Origin: an uncultured Eremococcus sp.
GTDB taxonomy: Bacteria; Bacillota; Bacilli; Lactobacillales; Aerococcaceae
Length of the DNA stretch: 64,000 nucleotides
NCBI GenBank assembly: GCA_943914835.1
Contig: CALUDO010000001.1
Span: forward strand, 124,001 to 188,000
Direction of reading: 5' to 3'
Each line of letters opens with the position of its first letter. Within the stretch, counting starts at the first letter, position 1. The notes under the pieces were generated by a model. That model ran no database searches. It saw nothing but the letters and a program-made list of their open reading frames with translations, and was not told the origin of the DNA. The translations under genes were made by a program, and so were the position numbers. Shown here in pieces: positions 26,875 to 37,032 of the stretch.

Positions 26875-27420
26875 ATGAAGTGGACCATCAAAGAAATAAG
26901 AGATTATCCAGAAGATATTCTATCCTTTAATGTTGACTTAAAACTAGCAAAATCTTTGAAAGCTATAAGGCAAGACATAATAGATGTTGACTATGTTCAA
27001 GTTCAAGGATATATATCTGATTTGAAGCAGGAAATTATTCTGCATGGAAATGTTGATGCTCGTTTGGTGTTACCTTCTTCTCGATCTTTGAGACCTGTTT
27101 CAGTAGACTTGAAGCTTCCTTTAAGGGAACGTTATGTTTATCCAGGCCATGAAGGTAATCTGGAAGATTATGAAGAAACAACAATCACACTTGGATCGGA
27201 TGAAATTGATTTGGATCAAGCAGTGGTTGATTTATTGGCCCTTAATGTTCCGATGAAGGTTCTTGCTGAGGATGAATCTGACCAGGATTTACCCAGAGGT
27301 AAAGATTGGAAAGTCTTAACTGAAGACCAATACATTCAACAAAGCATAGAGGAGAAGGCGAATTCGGTAGATCCTCGCTTGGAGAAGTTGAAGGCTCTTC
27401 TCGAAGAAGAAGATAATTGA
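26875..27420 (+). CDS. yceD: YceD family (DUF177) 50S/23S rRNA accumulation protein
   Basis: A 181-residue acidic protein of the DUF177 family, recognisable from [20 protein letters not shown], the hydrophobic beta segment and [20 protein letters not shown]. Members are encoded just before rpmF and affect 23S rRNA levels. The usual pair of zinc-binding cysteines is absent here, as in many Gram-positive versions. It is 25 bases from rpmF. Confidence 0.88.
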   Translation: MKWTIKEIRDYPEDILSFNVDLKLAKSLKAIRQDIIDVDYVQVQGYISDLKQEIILHGNVDARLVLPSSRSLRPVSVDLKLPLRERYVYPGHEGNLEDYEETTITLGSDEIDLDQAVVDLLALNVPMKVLAEDESDQDLPRGKDWKVLTEDQYIQQSIEEKANSVDPRLEKLKALLEEEDN

Positions 27421-27445
27421 AAGATTAATTAGGAGGTGGATCCCC

Positions 27446-27616
27446 ATGGCAGTACCAAAACGTAAAACGTCTAAGGCTAAAAAACGTTCAAGACGTGGAA
27501 ATAAGAAATTAGCAATGCCAAATGTTTCTTTCGACCCAACTACTGGTCAATACCGCGTAGGTCACCGTGTTGACGAAAACGGTATGTATAATGGTCGTCA
27601 AGTGATTGAAAAATAA
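27446..27616 (+). CDS. rpmF: 50S ribosomal protein L32
   Basis: A 56-residue protein reading [20 protein letters not shown] and ending [11 protein letters not shown]. bL32 normally has a zinc-binding C-x2-C pair or a cysteine-free version; here no cysteines are present, the zinc-independent form. Start follows AGGAGGTGG. Co-transcribed with yceD and closed by a terminator. Confidence 0.97.
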   Translation: MAVPKRKTSKAKKRSRRGNKKLAMPNVSFDPTTGQYRVGHRVDENGMYNGRQVIEK

Positions 27617-27627
27617 TCAAGCAATCT

Positions 27628-27656
27628 AACAGCCGGGGATTCTCTGGCTGTTTTTT
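27628..27656 (+). terminator. Terminator of yceD-rpmF
   Basis: AACAGCC (27628-27634) pairs with GGCTGTT (27646-27652), extended inward by G-U pairs, followed by TTTTTT. Confidence 0.88.
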
Positions 27657-27669
27657 ACAAAGCAAATTA

Positions 27670-27699
27670 TTTGACCTTTATTGACCATTTTAATATACT
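27670..27699 (+). promoter_or_regulatory. clpP promoter with CtsR operator
   Basis: The minus strand at 27670-27686 reads GGTCAAT AAA GGTCAAA, a tandem heptamer with three-base spacing that differs from the CtsR consensus at one base. On the plus strand TTGACC (27671-27676), 17 bases and TATACT (27694-27699) form the promoter, so bound CtsR would cover the -35 box. This is the standard stress control of clp genes in Gram-positives. Confidence 0.9.
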
Positions 27700-27729
27700 C
27701 AGGAAGATCTAAAGCTAAGGAGGAATATA

Positions 27730-28329
27730 ATGAATTTAGTACCTACAGTCATTGAACAAACATCCAGAGGCGAACGGGCTTATGATATTTATTCACGGCT
27801 ACTTAAAGATAGAATTATCATGTTGAGTGGACCGGTTGATGATGCTATGGCTAATAGCGTTATAGCCCAATTACTATTCTTAGATGCCCAAGATCCAGAT
27901 AAAGATATTTACTTATATATTAATTCTCCTGGTGGATCAGTGACCGCTGGTTTAGCTATGTTTGATACCATGCGATTTATTAATGCGGATGTTCAAACTA
28001 TAGTGATAGGTATGGCGGCCTCAATGGGGTCAGTTCTGCTTGCAGCTGGAGACAAGGGTAAACGGTGGGCTTTACCGAATGCAGAAGTTATGATTCACCA
28101 ACCCTTAGGTGGTGCCCAAGGACAAGCGACGGAAATTGAAATTGCTGCTAAACATATTTTACAAACTCGGGAGAAATTGAACCAAATTCTGAGTGATGCT
28201 TCGGGTCAACCCCTTGAAGTGATTGAAAAGGACACTGACCGTGATAACTTTATGACAGCCCAACAAGCACTAGATTATGGTTTAATTGACGGGATTATGG
28301 AAAGTGCCAAAAATTTAAGAGCTAAATAG
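27730..28329 (+). CDS. clpP: ATP-dependent Clp protease proteolytic subunit
   Basis: ClpP forms the tetradecameric serine-protease barrel used with ClpX, ClpC or ClpE. The 199-residue product carries the triad Ser98 (GMAASMGS), His123 (MIHQPLGG) and Asp172. The N-terminal propeptide region is short. Start ATG follows AAGGAGG. A CtsR box overlaps the promoter, and a terminator follows, so it is a single-gene stress unit. The adaptor SpxH encoded at 8428-9126 acts with ClpXP. Confidence 0.97.
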   Translation: MNLVPTVIEQTSRGERAYDIYSRLLKDRIIMLSGPVDDAMANSVIAQLLFLDAQDPDKDIYLYINSPGGSVTAGLAMFDTMRFINADVQTIVIGMAASMGSVLLAAGDKGKRWALPNAEVMIHQPLGGAQGQATEIEIAAKHILQTREKLNQILSDASGQPLEVIEKDTDRDNFMTAQQALDYGLIDGIMESAKNLRAK

Positions 28330-28340
28330 AAATAGATTAG

Positions 28341-28374
28341 AACCAGTAGACTTCATTGCTCTACTGGTTTTTTT
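28341..28374 (+). terminator. Terminator of clpP
   Basis: AACCAGTAGA (28341-28350) pairs perfectly with TCTACTGGTT (28360-28369), followed by a run of T. Confidence 0.9.
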
Positions 28375-28382
28375 AGGATTTG

Positions 28383-28420
28383 TTGGACATAAATTGTCCC
28401 TCGATCTATTTAGGATGTCA
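28383..28420 (+). promoter_or_regulatory. Candidate CggR operator
   Basis: TTGGACATAAATTGTCC contains GGAC-N6-TGTC, like half of the Bacillus CggR operator (CGGGAC-N6-TGTC repeated), and a second TGTC follows 21 bases later, one more than the ideal spacing. Unlike in Bacillus, it lies upstream of the cggR promoter. Suggestive only. Confidence 0.35.
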
Positions 28421-28426
28421 TATTAA

Positions 28427-28455
28427 TTGCAAAGCATTAGACTAAATGATATGAT
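28427..28455 (+). promoter_or_regulatory. Promoter of the cggR-glycolytic operon
   Basis: TTGCAA (28427-28432), a 17-base spacer, TATGAT (28450-28455). The transcript would start only a few bases before the GTG at 28469. Confidence 0.75.
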
Positions 28456-28468
28456 AAAAGAGTAGAAA

Positions 28469-29593
28469 GTGATAAATATTTCACATCTACAGTTGATTCT
28501 AATGAAATTTATGGACGAATATCGTCCAGAACGCTTTGGAGGAGGGCGATACATTTTGGATGTCTATAAGATGATTCAAAATCTTGTCCCTGAATTAAAG
28601 CCTCTGTTAACCGAGCGAATTAGCCTTATGCGTTATTTAGCAAATCAGTCTGAGAGAGTGGGAAGACAAGCGATTGCTGATGCTATTCATCTTAGCGAAC
28701 GCCATACTCGGTCTCTAATTCAAATTTTAAGAGAAGAGGATCTAGTAGAAGTGGACCGGTCAGGAGTTCAATTGACTCCAAAAGGAAATGCCTTGCTGGA
28801 GCATGTGAATGATTGGATGAATCACACTTCCGATTTAAGCTTAGATTATTTAGAAGCTAGTTTAAGAAATGCCCTCGGAATCAATGAAGTTTATCTGGTT
28901 GCGGGCGATAGTCGTAAGGATGGTCAGGTCTTTGAAGAGATGAGTCTGCGAGTTCAAGGCTTGTTAAATGAACTACTTCCTGATAATTATCCATCAACGA
29001 TAGCTGTCACGGGCGGTACTACATTGGCTGAGATTTCTAAGTATTTTACGCCAGCTTATAAGCAAGGCAAAGAGCTTACTTTTGTCCCTAGTAGGGGAGG
29101 CTTTCCTGGAAATTTTGATATTCAATCAAATAGTGTTTCAGGTTTGATGGCTAAACAATCTCAAGCAGCCTATGTACCTCTCTTTATACCTGACAATCTA
29201 ACTGAAGCCGCTAGTCAGTTTATGATGGAAGAACCCTCTATTAAACGAGCCATTGACCTAGGCCGATCAGCTGATTGTCTCATCCTTTCTGTAGGCACAG
29301 CTAGTGTCATGGCTGAAAGACGGGAGATTAGTGAAGACCAAGCGGATGTCATCCAAGAGAGTCAGGCTGTTGGTGAAGCATTTGGAGCATTCTATGATCG
29401 ACATGGCCAAGTCGTTATGCGGTATCCGCGGATAGGGTTAAAGATTGAAGATATTAATCAGATTCCAAATCTTATTGCGGTTGTCGGTGGAGCAGAAAAA
29501 GCAGAAGCAGTCAAAGCATTCTTTAAATTGGTAGCTCATCGTGGGATTTTAGTCTGTGATGAAGCACTAGCAAAACAGGTTTTGAATGGTTAA
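28469..29593 (+). CDS. cggR: Central glycolytic genes regulator CggR (SorC/DeoR family)
   Basis: CggR represses the gap operon and is released by fructose-1,6-bisphosphate. From the GTG the product has 374 residues: a winged-helix part (IADAIHLSERHTRSLIQILREEDLV) and a sugar-phosphate sensor domain with VTGGTTLAEI, FVPSRGGFPG and VGGAEKAEAV, closely parallel to Bacillus CggR. The start is uncertain: GTG 28469 has only a weak ribosome site and little 5' leader, and ATG 28502 or 28511 would still leave an N-terminal extension (DEYRPERFGGGRY). First gene of the glycolytic operon. Confidence 0.88.
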   Translation: MINISHLQLILMKFMDEYRPERFGGGRYILDVYKMIQNLVPELKPLLTERISLMRYLANQSERVGRQAIADAIHLSERHTRSLIQILREEDLVEVDRSGVQLTPKGNALLEHVNDWMNHTSDLSLDYLEASLRNALGINEVYLVAGDSRKDGQVFEEMSLRVQGLLNELLPDNYPSTIAVTGGTTLAEISKYFTPAYKQGKELTFVPSRGGFPGNFDIQSNSVSGLMAKQSQAAYVPLFIPDNLTEAASQFMMEEPSIKRAIDLGRSADCLILSVGTASVMAERREISEDQADVIQESQAVGEAFGAFYDRHGQVVMRYPRIGLKIEDINQIPNLIAVVGGAEKAEAVKAFFKLVAHRGILVCDEALAKQVLNG

Positions 29594-29629
29594 ATGCCAT
29601 AAAAACAAAAATTCTAAGGAGGAATTATA

Positions 29630-30637
29630 ATGTCAGTGAAAGTTGCAATTAATGGGTTCGGTCGTATCGGTCGTTTAACCTTACGTCGAATTTTAGATAC
29701 AGATTCTAATTTAGAAGTGGTAGCAGTCAATGATTTAACAGATAATGAAAATTTAGCTTACTTATTGAAATATGATACTGCACACGGTCGCTTCCCTTAT
29801 TCAGTTGAATTAAGCGACAATGGCTTCCTAGTAGACGGTAAAGAAATTAAATCTTATGCCGAAAAAGATGCTAATAACCTTCCTTGGGGAGACCTAGATA
29901 TTGATATTGTATTAGAATGTACAGGTTTCTACACTTCTGCAGAAAAATCTCAAGCTCACTTAAACGCTGGAGCTAAACGTGTACTCATTTCTGCTCCTGC
30001 TAAAGATACAGAAACTAAAATGGTTGTTTTTGGAGTGAATGACGATGTCATTACAGCAGATGATAAGATTATCTCTGCAGCATCTTGTACAACCAATTCT
30101 TTAGCCCCAGTCGTTAAAGTATTACATGAACAATTCGGAATTAAGACTGGTAATATGGTGACTGTCCATGCATATACAGCGACTCAACCAACTCAGGACG
30201 CACCTAATGCGAAATCTTACCGTTCTGGTAGAGCAGCGGCCCAAAATATTATTCCTGCTTCAACAGGTGCAGCTAAAGCCATTGGGCGTGTAATCCCTGA
30301 ATTAAATGGTCTTTTAAATGGTTCTGCCTTACGTGTACCTACCATTACTGGTTCACACACTATTCTTTACTCATTATTGAATAAGAACACCAGTGTTGAA
30401 GAAATTAATTCAGCAATGAAGGCAGCCGAAACCGATTCATTTGCTTATAATGAAGATGATATTGTATCTTCTGATATCGTTGGTTTCAATTCTGGTTCAA
30501 TCTTTGATGCAACCCTAACAGAAATTCAAGAAGCAGAAGATGGTTCACAATTAGTTAAGACAGTAGCTTGGTACGATAATGAAGCTGGCTTTGTGTCTAA
30601 TATGGTTCGGCTACTAGAAAAATTTGCTACACTATAA
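29630..30637 (+). CDS. gap: Glyceraldehyde-3-phosphate dehydrogenase, type I
   Basis: The NAD-dependent glycolytic enzyme, 335 residues. The Rossmann start NGFGRIGRL, catalytic SCTTN with Cys153 and the SWYDNE-like AWYDNEAGF at the end identify it. Codon use is visibly biased to A/T-ending preferred codons, as expected of a highly expressed gene. Start follows AAGGAGG. It lies 36 bases after cggR, giving the standard Gram-positive order. A stem-loop in the gap to pgk may separate gap messenger from the rest. Confidence 0.98.
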   Translation: MSVKVAINGFGRIGRLTLRRILDTDSNLEVVAVNDLTDNENLAYLLKYDTAHGRFPYSVELSDNGFLVDGKEIKSYAEKDANNLPWGDLDIDIVLECTGFYTSAEKSQAHLNAGAKRVLISAPAKDTETKMVVFGVNDDVITADDKIISAASCTTNSLAPVVKVLHEQFGIKTGNMVTVHAYTATQPTQDAPNAKSYRSGRAAAQNIIPASTGAAKAIGRVIPELNGLLNGSALRVPTITGSHTILYSLLNKNTSVEEINSAMKAAETDSFAYNEDDIVSSDIVGFNSGSIFDATLTEIQEAEDGSQLVKTVAWYDNEAGFVSNMVRLLEKFATL

Positions 30638-30672
30638 TTTGATGGGACATGATTGAGCCTGTCGTTCTATTT

Positions 30673-30699
30673 GGCGGGGAGGCTAGGGGCTTTCCTGCC
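30673..30699 (+). other. Stem-loop between gap and pgk
   Basis: GGCGGGGA (30673-30680) can pair with TTCCTGCC (30692-30699) over eight positions including two G-U pairs. No T run follows, so it is more like a processing or stabilising element than a terminator. Confidence 0.45.
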
Positions 30700-30721
30700 T
30701 TCTTTAATAAGGAGGAGAAAG

Positions 30722-31912
30722 ATGACTAAGAAGACTCTGAAAGATCTGAACGTCAAAGACAAAACAGTTTTGGTTCGTGTGGACTACAATGTTCCCATGA
30801 AGGATGGCCATATTACTGACGAAAACCGAATTGTTCAATCTTTAGAAACCTTAAAGTATTTAATTAGCCAAGATGCTAAACTAGTACTCTTTTCACACCT
30901 GGGTAAAATTAAATCCGAAGAAGACAAGGCTAAGAATAACCTCGCTCCAGTAGCAGATCGATTGAGTGACTTATTAGGCCAAGAAGTCTTGTTCTCAACC
31001 CAAACCAGAGGTAAAGAGCTGGAAGAAACTGTTGAGAGTTTACAAGGAGGTCAAGTTCTCCTAGTTCAAAACACCCGTTATGAGGATCTTGATGGTAAGA
31101 AGGAATCTAAGAATGATCCTGAATTAGGTAAGTACTGGGCTTCTTTGGGAGATGTTTTTGTGAATGATGCCTTTGGGACAGCTCACCGTGCTCATGCATC
31201 TAATGTAGGTATTGCGGCGCACTTAGATTCTGCCGTTGGTTTTCTCATTGAGAAAGAATTGAAGTATATTGGTGGAGCCGTTGACCAACCTGAAAGACCG
31301 TTTGTGGCGATTCTAGGAGGAGCTAAGGTATCTGATAAGATTAAAGTTATTGAACACTTATTAACTAAAGCAGACCACCTGATTATTGGTGGGGGAATGG
31401 CTTATACTTTCTTGAAAGCTCAAGGTAAAGAAATTGGTAAATCCCTTCTGGAAGAAGATCGGATTGAATTGGCTAAGGATTTATTAGCTAAGGCCGGAGA
31501 TAAGATTATCCTACCTGTAGATGTGGTGGTTGCTGATGACTTCTCAAACGATGCCAATACAAAAGTCGTTTCTGTTGATAATATCCCGGAAGATTGGGAG
31601 GGGCTTGATTGCGGTCCAGATTCTTTGGCTAAGTTTAAAGAAATTCTTGAAACTGCTAAAACGGTTGTATGGAATGGGCCACTAGGTGTCTTTGAATTCG
31701 AAAAATTTGCCAAAGGAACTAAGGGTGTTTGTCAAATATTGGCTGATTTAGACCAAGCAAGAACGATTGTTGGTGGAGGAGATTCAGCAGCTGCAGTAGC
31801 GCAATTAGGCTATGAAGACAAGTTTACTCATATTTCAACTGGTGGTGGAGCTTCCTTAACTTATCTGGAAGGTTCTCCTCTACCAGGAATTGAAGCTATA
31901 AACGACAAGTAA
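30722..31912 (+). CDS. pgk: Phosphoglycerate kinase
   Basis: Makes ATP from 1,3-bisphosphoglycerate. The 396-residue product has [14 protein letters not shown] at the start, the hinge and [14 protein letters not shown] in the N-domain, and the nucleotide-binding GGGDSAAAV (Gly-rich) and STGGGASL motifs in the C-domain. The ATG at 30722 follows AAGGAGGAG; an in-frame upstream codon at 30653 would add a 23-residue tail encoded by the leader and is rejected. Confidence 0.97.
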   Translation: MTKKTLKDLNVKDKTVLVRVDYNVPMKDGHITDENRIVQSLETLKYLISQDAKLVLFSHLGKIKSEEDKAKNNLAPVADRLSDLLGQEVLFSTQTRGKELEETVESLQGGQVLLVQNTRYEDLDGKKESKNDPELGKYWASLGDVFVNDAFGTAHRAHASNVGIAAHLDSAVGFLIEKELKYIGGAVDQPERPFVAILGGAKVSDKIKVIEHLLTKADHLIIGGGMAYTFLKAQGKEIGKSLLEEDRIELAKDLLAKAGDKIILPVDVVVADDFSNDANTKVVSVDNIPEDWEGLDCGPDSLAKFKEILETAKTVVWNGPLGVFEFEKFAKGTKGVCQILADLDQARTIVGGGDSAAAVAQLGYEDKFTHISTGGGASLTYLEGSPLPGIEAINDK

Positions 31913-31928
31913 GAAAGGATAGACAATT

Positions 31929-32687
31929 ATGTCACGTAAACCAATTATCGCTGGAAATTGGAAAATGAATAAAAACAATCAAGAGGCTAAAGATTTTATC
32001 AAAGCGGTCAAAGATAAGATTCCTGCTAAAGATAAAGTGGACACTCTTGTAGGTGCATCTAATATTCTGCTTGAAGGTATTATTAAAGAAGCAGAAGGTT
32101 CTGATTTACAAATTGCTGGACAAAATTGCTACTTTGAGGATGAGGGAGCCTTTACTGGTGAAACCTCACCAAAGACACTTTCAGAACTTGGAAGCTCTTA
32201 TGTTATTATTGGTCACTCTGAAAGACGTCAATACTTCCATGAATCTGATGAAGATGTGAATAAGAAAGCACATGCTATTTTAAAAAATGGTATGTTGCCA
32301 ATCATCTGTTGTGGCGAAAGTCTTGAAACTTATGAAGCTGGACAAGCTGAAGACTTTGTAGCCGATCAAGTGAAGGCAGCTTTAACAGATTTAACTCCTG
32401 GTCAAGTTGAAGCCTCAGTCCTAGCTTATGAACCTATTTGGGCAATTGGAACTGGTAAATCCGCAACAGTTGAAGATGCGCAAAAGATGTGTCAAGTAGT
32501 CCGCAATGTCATTGCCGAGGAATTCGGGCGTGACGTAGCGGATGCTGTAAGAATTCAATATGGTGGTTCAGTTAAGCCGAATAACATCAAAGATTATATG
32601 TCTTGTCCAGATGTTGATGGTGCTTTAGTAGGTGGTGCGAGTTTACAAGCAGATTCTTTCCTAGCTCTACTGGAGGCGGTCAAGTAA
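31929..32687 (+). CDS. tpiA: Triosephosphate isomerase
   Basis: A 252-residue TIM barrel interconverting dihydroxyacetone phosphate and glyceraldehyde-3-phosphate. Active-site residues are Lys12 (GNWKMN), His96 (GHSERR) and Glu168 ([11 protein letters not shown]); the phosphate loop YGGSV is present. Start follows AAGGATAG. The TAA overlaps the gpmI ATG by one base, so the two are coupled. Confidence 0.98.
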   Translation: MSRKPIIAGNWKMNKNNQEAKDFIKAVKDKIPAKDKVDTLVGASNILLEGIIKEAEGSDLQIAGQNCYFEDEGAFTGETSPKTLSELGSSYVIIGHSERRQYFHESDEDVNKKAHAILKNGMLPIICCGESLETYEAGQAEDFVADQVKAALTDLTPGQVEASVLAYEPIWAIGTGKSATVEDAQKMCQVVRNVIAEEFGRDVADAVRIQYGGSVKPNNIKDYMSCPDVDGALVGGASLQADSFLALLEAVK

Positions 32688-34216
32688 TGGCTAAATCACC
32701 CGTTGCAATCATTATTTTAGATGGTTTTGGTTGGAGAGATGAGCGTGAAGGTAATGCAGTGGCTCAAGCCCATAAACCCAACTTTGACCGATATTATCAA
32801 GAATTCCCGCATGCTACTTTGAAGGCTTCTGGCTTGGATGTAGGCCTTCCAGAGGGACAGATGGGGAATTCAGAAGTGGGCCACACCAATATTGGAGCAG
32901 GACGGATTGTTTATCAGTCCTTGACTCGGATAGATAAGTCGATAGCAGATGGTGAATTTGAAAATAATGATGCTCTAAATAATGCCTTTAAACATGTTAT
33001 TAATCATGGGTCAGCTTTGCATCTCTTTGGCCTCTTGTCAGATGGCGGTGTTCATAGTCACATTAACCATCTCTTAGCTCTAGTTGATACTGCAAAGGCT
33101 AAAGGAATTGACAAGCTATACATTCATGCCTTTATGGATGGACGGGATGTAGACCCTAAAGCTGGACCGGGCTACTTAGAAGATTTAGAAAATCATCTAA
33201 AAGAAGCTGGTCTTGGAAAAATTGCTACAGTATCTGGTCGTTACTATGCAATGGATAGAGATAAGCGTTGGGATAGGGTCAAGCTAGCCTATGATGCCAT
33301 TGGTCATAGTCAAGGAGAGGTCTTTAAGTCAGCCCAGGATGTATTACAAGCGAATTATGCTAAAGACATTACAGATGAATTTATCCTACCGGCTGTGATA
33401 GAAGAGGACGGCAAACCACTTGCTAAGGTGGAGGACAATGATGCCATTATCTTCTTTAACTTTAGGCCTGACCGAGCCATTCAATTATCTTCTGCTTTTA
33501 CCCAAGCTGACTGGCCTCATTTCGAGCGAGGAGAGCGAGCACAAAACGTTAAATTCGTCACTATGACCCTTTACAATCCAAGTATTGAGGCGGACGTCGC
33601 TTTCCCTCCAATTCTAATGAAAAACGTAATTGGAGAAGTATTAGCTAATGAAGGGCTTCATCAGCTAAGAATTGCTGAAACAGAGAAATATCCCCATGTG
33701 ACTTTCTTTATGAATGGTGGTCGCAACGAAGAATTTCATAATGAACATCGTATTCTGATTCCATCTCCCAAGGTAGCTACATACGACTTGAAGCCAGAAA
33801 TGTCTGCTTATGAGGTTGGGGATGCCCTTTATAAGAGCATTATGAATGATGAAAATGATGCCATCATCTTGAATTTTGCCAACCCGGATATGGTCGGTCA
33901 TTCTGGTAAATTAGAGCCTACAATTAAGGCCATTGAAGCAGTCGACGAAAATCTTGGCAAGGTAGTTGATGCTATTCTAGCCAAGGATGGCAATGCTATT
34001 ATTTTTGCAGATCACGGAAATGCAGAAACTATGTTGACACCGGATGGTCGACCACACACTGCCCATACGACAGTCCCAGTACCAGTGATTGTTACTAAGA
34101 AGGGGGTTACCCTTCGTAAGGAGGGTCGGTTAGCGGATATAGCGCCAACTATGTTGGACCTATTGGGTCTTGATACACCAGATGAGATGACAGGCCAAAG
34201 CCTGATTGAGAAATAG
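32687..34216 (+). CDS. gpmI: 2,3-bisphosphoglycerate-independent phosphoglycerate mutase
   Basis: The metal-dependent (Mn) mutase of the alkaline phosphatase superfamily, 509 residues. The phosphorylated Ser62 lies in [15 protein letters not shown], the metal ligands in [14 protein letters not shown] and [10 protein letters not shown]. It interconverts 3- and 2-phosphoglycerate. It overlaps tpiA by one base and is followed by a hairpin and probable eno promoter. Confidence 0.97.
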   Translation: MAKSPVAIIILDGFGWRDEREGNAVAQAHKPNFDRYYQEFPHATLKASGLDVGLPEGQMGNSEVGHTNIGAGRIVYQSLTRIDKSIADGEFENNDALNNAFKHVINHGSALHLFGLLSDGGVHSHINHLLALVDTAKAKGIDKLYIHAFMDGRDVDPKAGPGYLEDLENHLKEAGLGKIATVSGRYYAMDRDKRWDRVKLAYDAIGHSQGEVFKSAQDVLQANYAKDITDEFILPAVIEEDGKPLAKVEDNDAIIFFNFRPDRAIQLSSAFTQADWPHFERGERAQNVKFVTMTLYNPSIEADVAFPPILMKNVIGEVLANEGLHQLRIAETEKYPHVTFFMNGGRNEEFHNEHRILIPSPKVATYDLKPEMSAYEVGDALYKSIMNDENDAIILNFANPDMVGHSGKLEPTIKAIEAVDENLGKVVDAILAKDGNAIIFADHGNAETMLTPDGRPHTAHTTVPVPVIVTKKGVTLRKEGRLADIAPTMLDLLGLDTPDEMTGQSLIEK

Positions 34217-34220
34217 TATC

Positions 34221-34251
34221 ACTTGCTTTGTGAAAAGTAAGTATCTACAAT
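34221..34251 (+). promoter_or_regulatory. Probable internal eno promoter overlapping an intercistronic hairpin
   Basis: TTGCTT (34223-34228), 17 bases, TACAAT (34246-34251) gives a promoter 32 bases before eno. The same bases form a nine-pair hairpin, ACTTGCTTT with AAAGTAAGT (34221-34229 and 34234-34242), without a T run. Confidence 0.55.
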
Positions 34252-34267
34252 AAAGTTGAACAAATAA

Positions 34268-35584
<1,317 letters not shown>

Positions 35585-35593
35585 TTAGATTAG

Positions 35594-35628
35594 AAAAGAC
35601 CTAGCTGATATTTGAGCTAGGTCTTTTT
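35594..35628. terminator. Terminator after eno
   Basis: AAAAGACCTAGCT (35594-35606) pairs with AGCTAGGTCTTTT (35615-35627). The symmetrical arms could also stop the convergent gene. Confidence 0.9.
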
Positions 35629-35644
35629 AGTTATTTAGGGGGAT

Positions 35645-36088
35645 TTAGCTATCTTCCTCGTTCAGCCCAAAGCTAAAATGGTGGTGGCTGGCCTGACTTA
35701 AATTCTGGTAAGTAAGCTCACCACTATAAATTTGAAAAACTTAAACCTTAGCTTGGTCTTCAGGATTGGGGTATAACTGATCGACAAAAGGATTACCTGC
35801 TAAAACCTTCGCTAATCTATCAGGTCCTAAAATACGAACCTTGCCCTCGATGGGAATAACTTCCAGGCTGCGGTCAGATTGGGCAAGGGCCGTCATAGCG
35901 ACAAAAGGGCACTTAGTTAATTGTTGATAAAAGTTTGTTTTAGGACTAGTCATGAAGAATATGCCCTTATCATTGGCCAGACCAATATTGGCATACCGAG
36001 CATGAGGCTTGCCTTGCTTATCCATTGTGGCAAAAACTCCAATTTTCATTTTCTCTTTTAGTAGATCCATGGCTTGTAAAATATCCAT
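35645..36088 (-). pseudogene. Pyridoxamine 5'-phosphate oxidase-like flavin protein with in-frame stop
   Basis: From ATG at 36086-36088 the frame encodes 115 residues of a split-barrel FMN-binding protein (MDILQAMDLLKEKMKIGVFA, HARYANIGLAND, a SDRSLEVIPIEGKVRI strand) and stops at TAA 35741-35743 right after PNPEDQAKV. The same frame then continues 32 codons, VFQIYSGELTYQNLSQ and a final HHHFSFGLNEEDS, to TAA at 35645-35647. Family members continue across exactly this point, so a single-base change to TAA has probably cut off the last strand. The shortened protein may be inactive. Substrate never known. Confidence 0.8.
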
Positions 36089-36187
36089 CAGTTAACCTCT
36101 TTATACTTAATTAAAGTTATAATGCCACATGCCCCAAAAAAAGACCAGCATGGCCTGAAAAAATCAAGTTGAGCTGGTGGTTTCTAA

Positions 36188-36658
36188 TTAGTATGTCAAA
36201 GATAAGTCTTTAATTTGCTGTAAGACCTGGAGATATTTCTTAGAGTAATAGCGGGCCATAGGGAGGTTCTGGTCTAAGTAGTTGCCACAATCACGCGCCA
36301 CTGCTCCAGGAATATCGCCTTCATAATTAGCTGCCCAATCAAAAGCCCTTTTTAATAAATCTAAGAGATTTTGGTTATCAATCGCATCAGTAACAATTAA
36401 GTAGAAACCAGTCCGACAACCCATGGGCCCAAAGTAAATAATGTCTTCTTTATATTGTGAGTCATTACGAAGGAAGGTCGCTAAGAGGTGTTCAATGGTA
36501 TGGATTTCAGCGGTATTCATAACTGGCTCATAATTCGGACGAGTAAAGCGAAGGTCAAAACTTCTTAAAGTTCGATCTCCCACATGATCCTCTCGTGATA
36601 AATAAAGACCCGGATAAAGATTTAAATGATCGACAGTAAAGCTAGGTATTTTTTCCAT
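36188..36658 (-). CDS. luxS: S-ribosylhomocysteine lyase LuxS
   Basis: LuxS splits S-ribosylhomocysteine into homocysteine and the autoinducer-2 precursor. The 156-residue protein has the metal motif HTIEH (His53, His57), catalytic Cys81 in GPMGCRTGF and the third metal ligand in ARDCGNYLDQNL. Start ATG follows AAAAGGAG. It is a single gene; no S-adenosylhomocysteine nucleosidase gene is adjacent. The AI-2E-named transporter at 38070 is not evidence of AI-2 export. Confidence 0.97.
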   Translation of the reverse strand: MEKIPSFTVDHLNLYPGLYLSREDHVGDRTLRSFDLRFTRPNYEPVMNTAEIHTIEHLLATFLRNDSQYKEDIIYFGPMGCRTGFYLIVTDAIDNQNLLDLLKRAFDWAANYEGDIPGAVARDCGNYLDQNLPMARYYSKKYLQVLQQIKDLSLTY

Positions 36659-36729
36659 TAGGTCAGCTCCTTTTATTTAATGCTACCTTTATATCATAAC
36701 ATGTCTGCGAGGAATTAAGCTAGGAATAG

Positions 36730-36761
36730 AAAAAGGTTAGAAGTAAGCTTCTAACCTTTTT
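36730..36761. terminator. Terminator of the small basic protein gene
   Basis: AAAAAGGTTAGAAG (36730-36743) pairs with CTTCTAACCTTTTT (36748-36761): a perfect 14-bp stem with a four-base loop. Confidence 0.88.
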
Positions 36762-36763
36762 GA

Positions 36764-36874
36764 TTATTTATTGCGTTTGGCTGCCTGGATGACGGCCTTG
36801 GCCCGACGTTTGGTTTTAATATTCTTACTTTTGAGTTGTCGGTAAGCCGATGAAACATCAGATTTTCTAGACAT
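36764..36874 (-). CDS. 36-residue basic protein ('putative metal homeostasis protein' type)
   Basis: The product is MSRKSDVSSAYRQLKSKNIK followed by TKRRAKAVIQAAKRNK, rich in Lys and Arg. Its ATG is preceded by AGGAGGG, it has its own promoter (36918-36946) and its own terminator, which together make a real gene likely despite the size. Short proteins with SSAYRxLKSxNIKTRKRA are widespread in Lactobacillales and carry the automatic name putative metal homeostasis protein; the basis of that name is unclear to me. A longer in-frame reading upstream has no ribosome site. Confidence 0.75.
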   Translation of the reverse strand: MSRKSDVSSAYRQLKSKNIKTKRRAKAVIQAAKRNK

Positions 36875-36917
36875 AAGAGACCCTCCTATCCGATTTAAAT
36901 AGTAACAATTACATTTA

Positions 36918-36946
36918 ATGATAATTGAAAGAATTAAAAAATGCAA
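36918..36946 (-). promoter_or_regulatory. Promoter of the small basic protein gene
   Basis: On the minus strand TTGCAT (36941-36946), 17 bases, TATCAT (36918-36923), about 44 bases before the ATG. Confidence 0.7.
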
Positions 36947-36979
36947 GGAGAGTTTAATAAAATGTTTGTATGTTCGAAC

Positions 36980-37008
36980 AAAAAGGTCGATGGTTAAACC
37001 ATCGACCT
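36980..37008 (-). terminator. Terminator of uppP
   Basis: AGGTCGATGG (36984-36993) pairs with CCATCGACCT (36999-37008); reading the minus strand it is followed by TTTTTG. Confidence 0.88.
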
Positions 37009-37032
37009 CTTGAATTAAGTTACATTTATCTG

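Noticed and set aside
30653..30721. Longer pgk with a 23-residue hydrophobic leader
   Set aside because: No ribosome site upstream, no similarity to phosphoglycerate kinases, and AAGGAGGAG lies just before 30722.
36905..36930. A Fur/PerR/Zur-like operator in front of the 36-residue protein gene
   Set aside because: The AT-rich stretch has only a poor dyad and no clear match to any of the three consensus sites.
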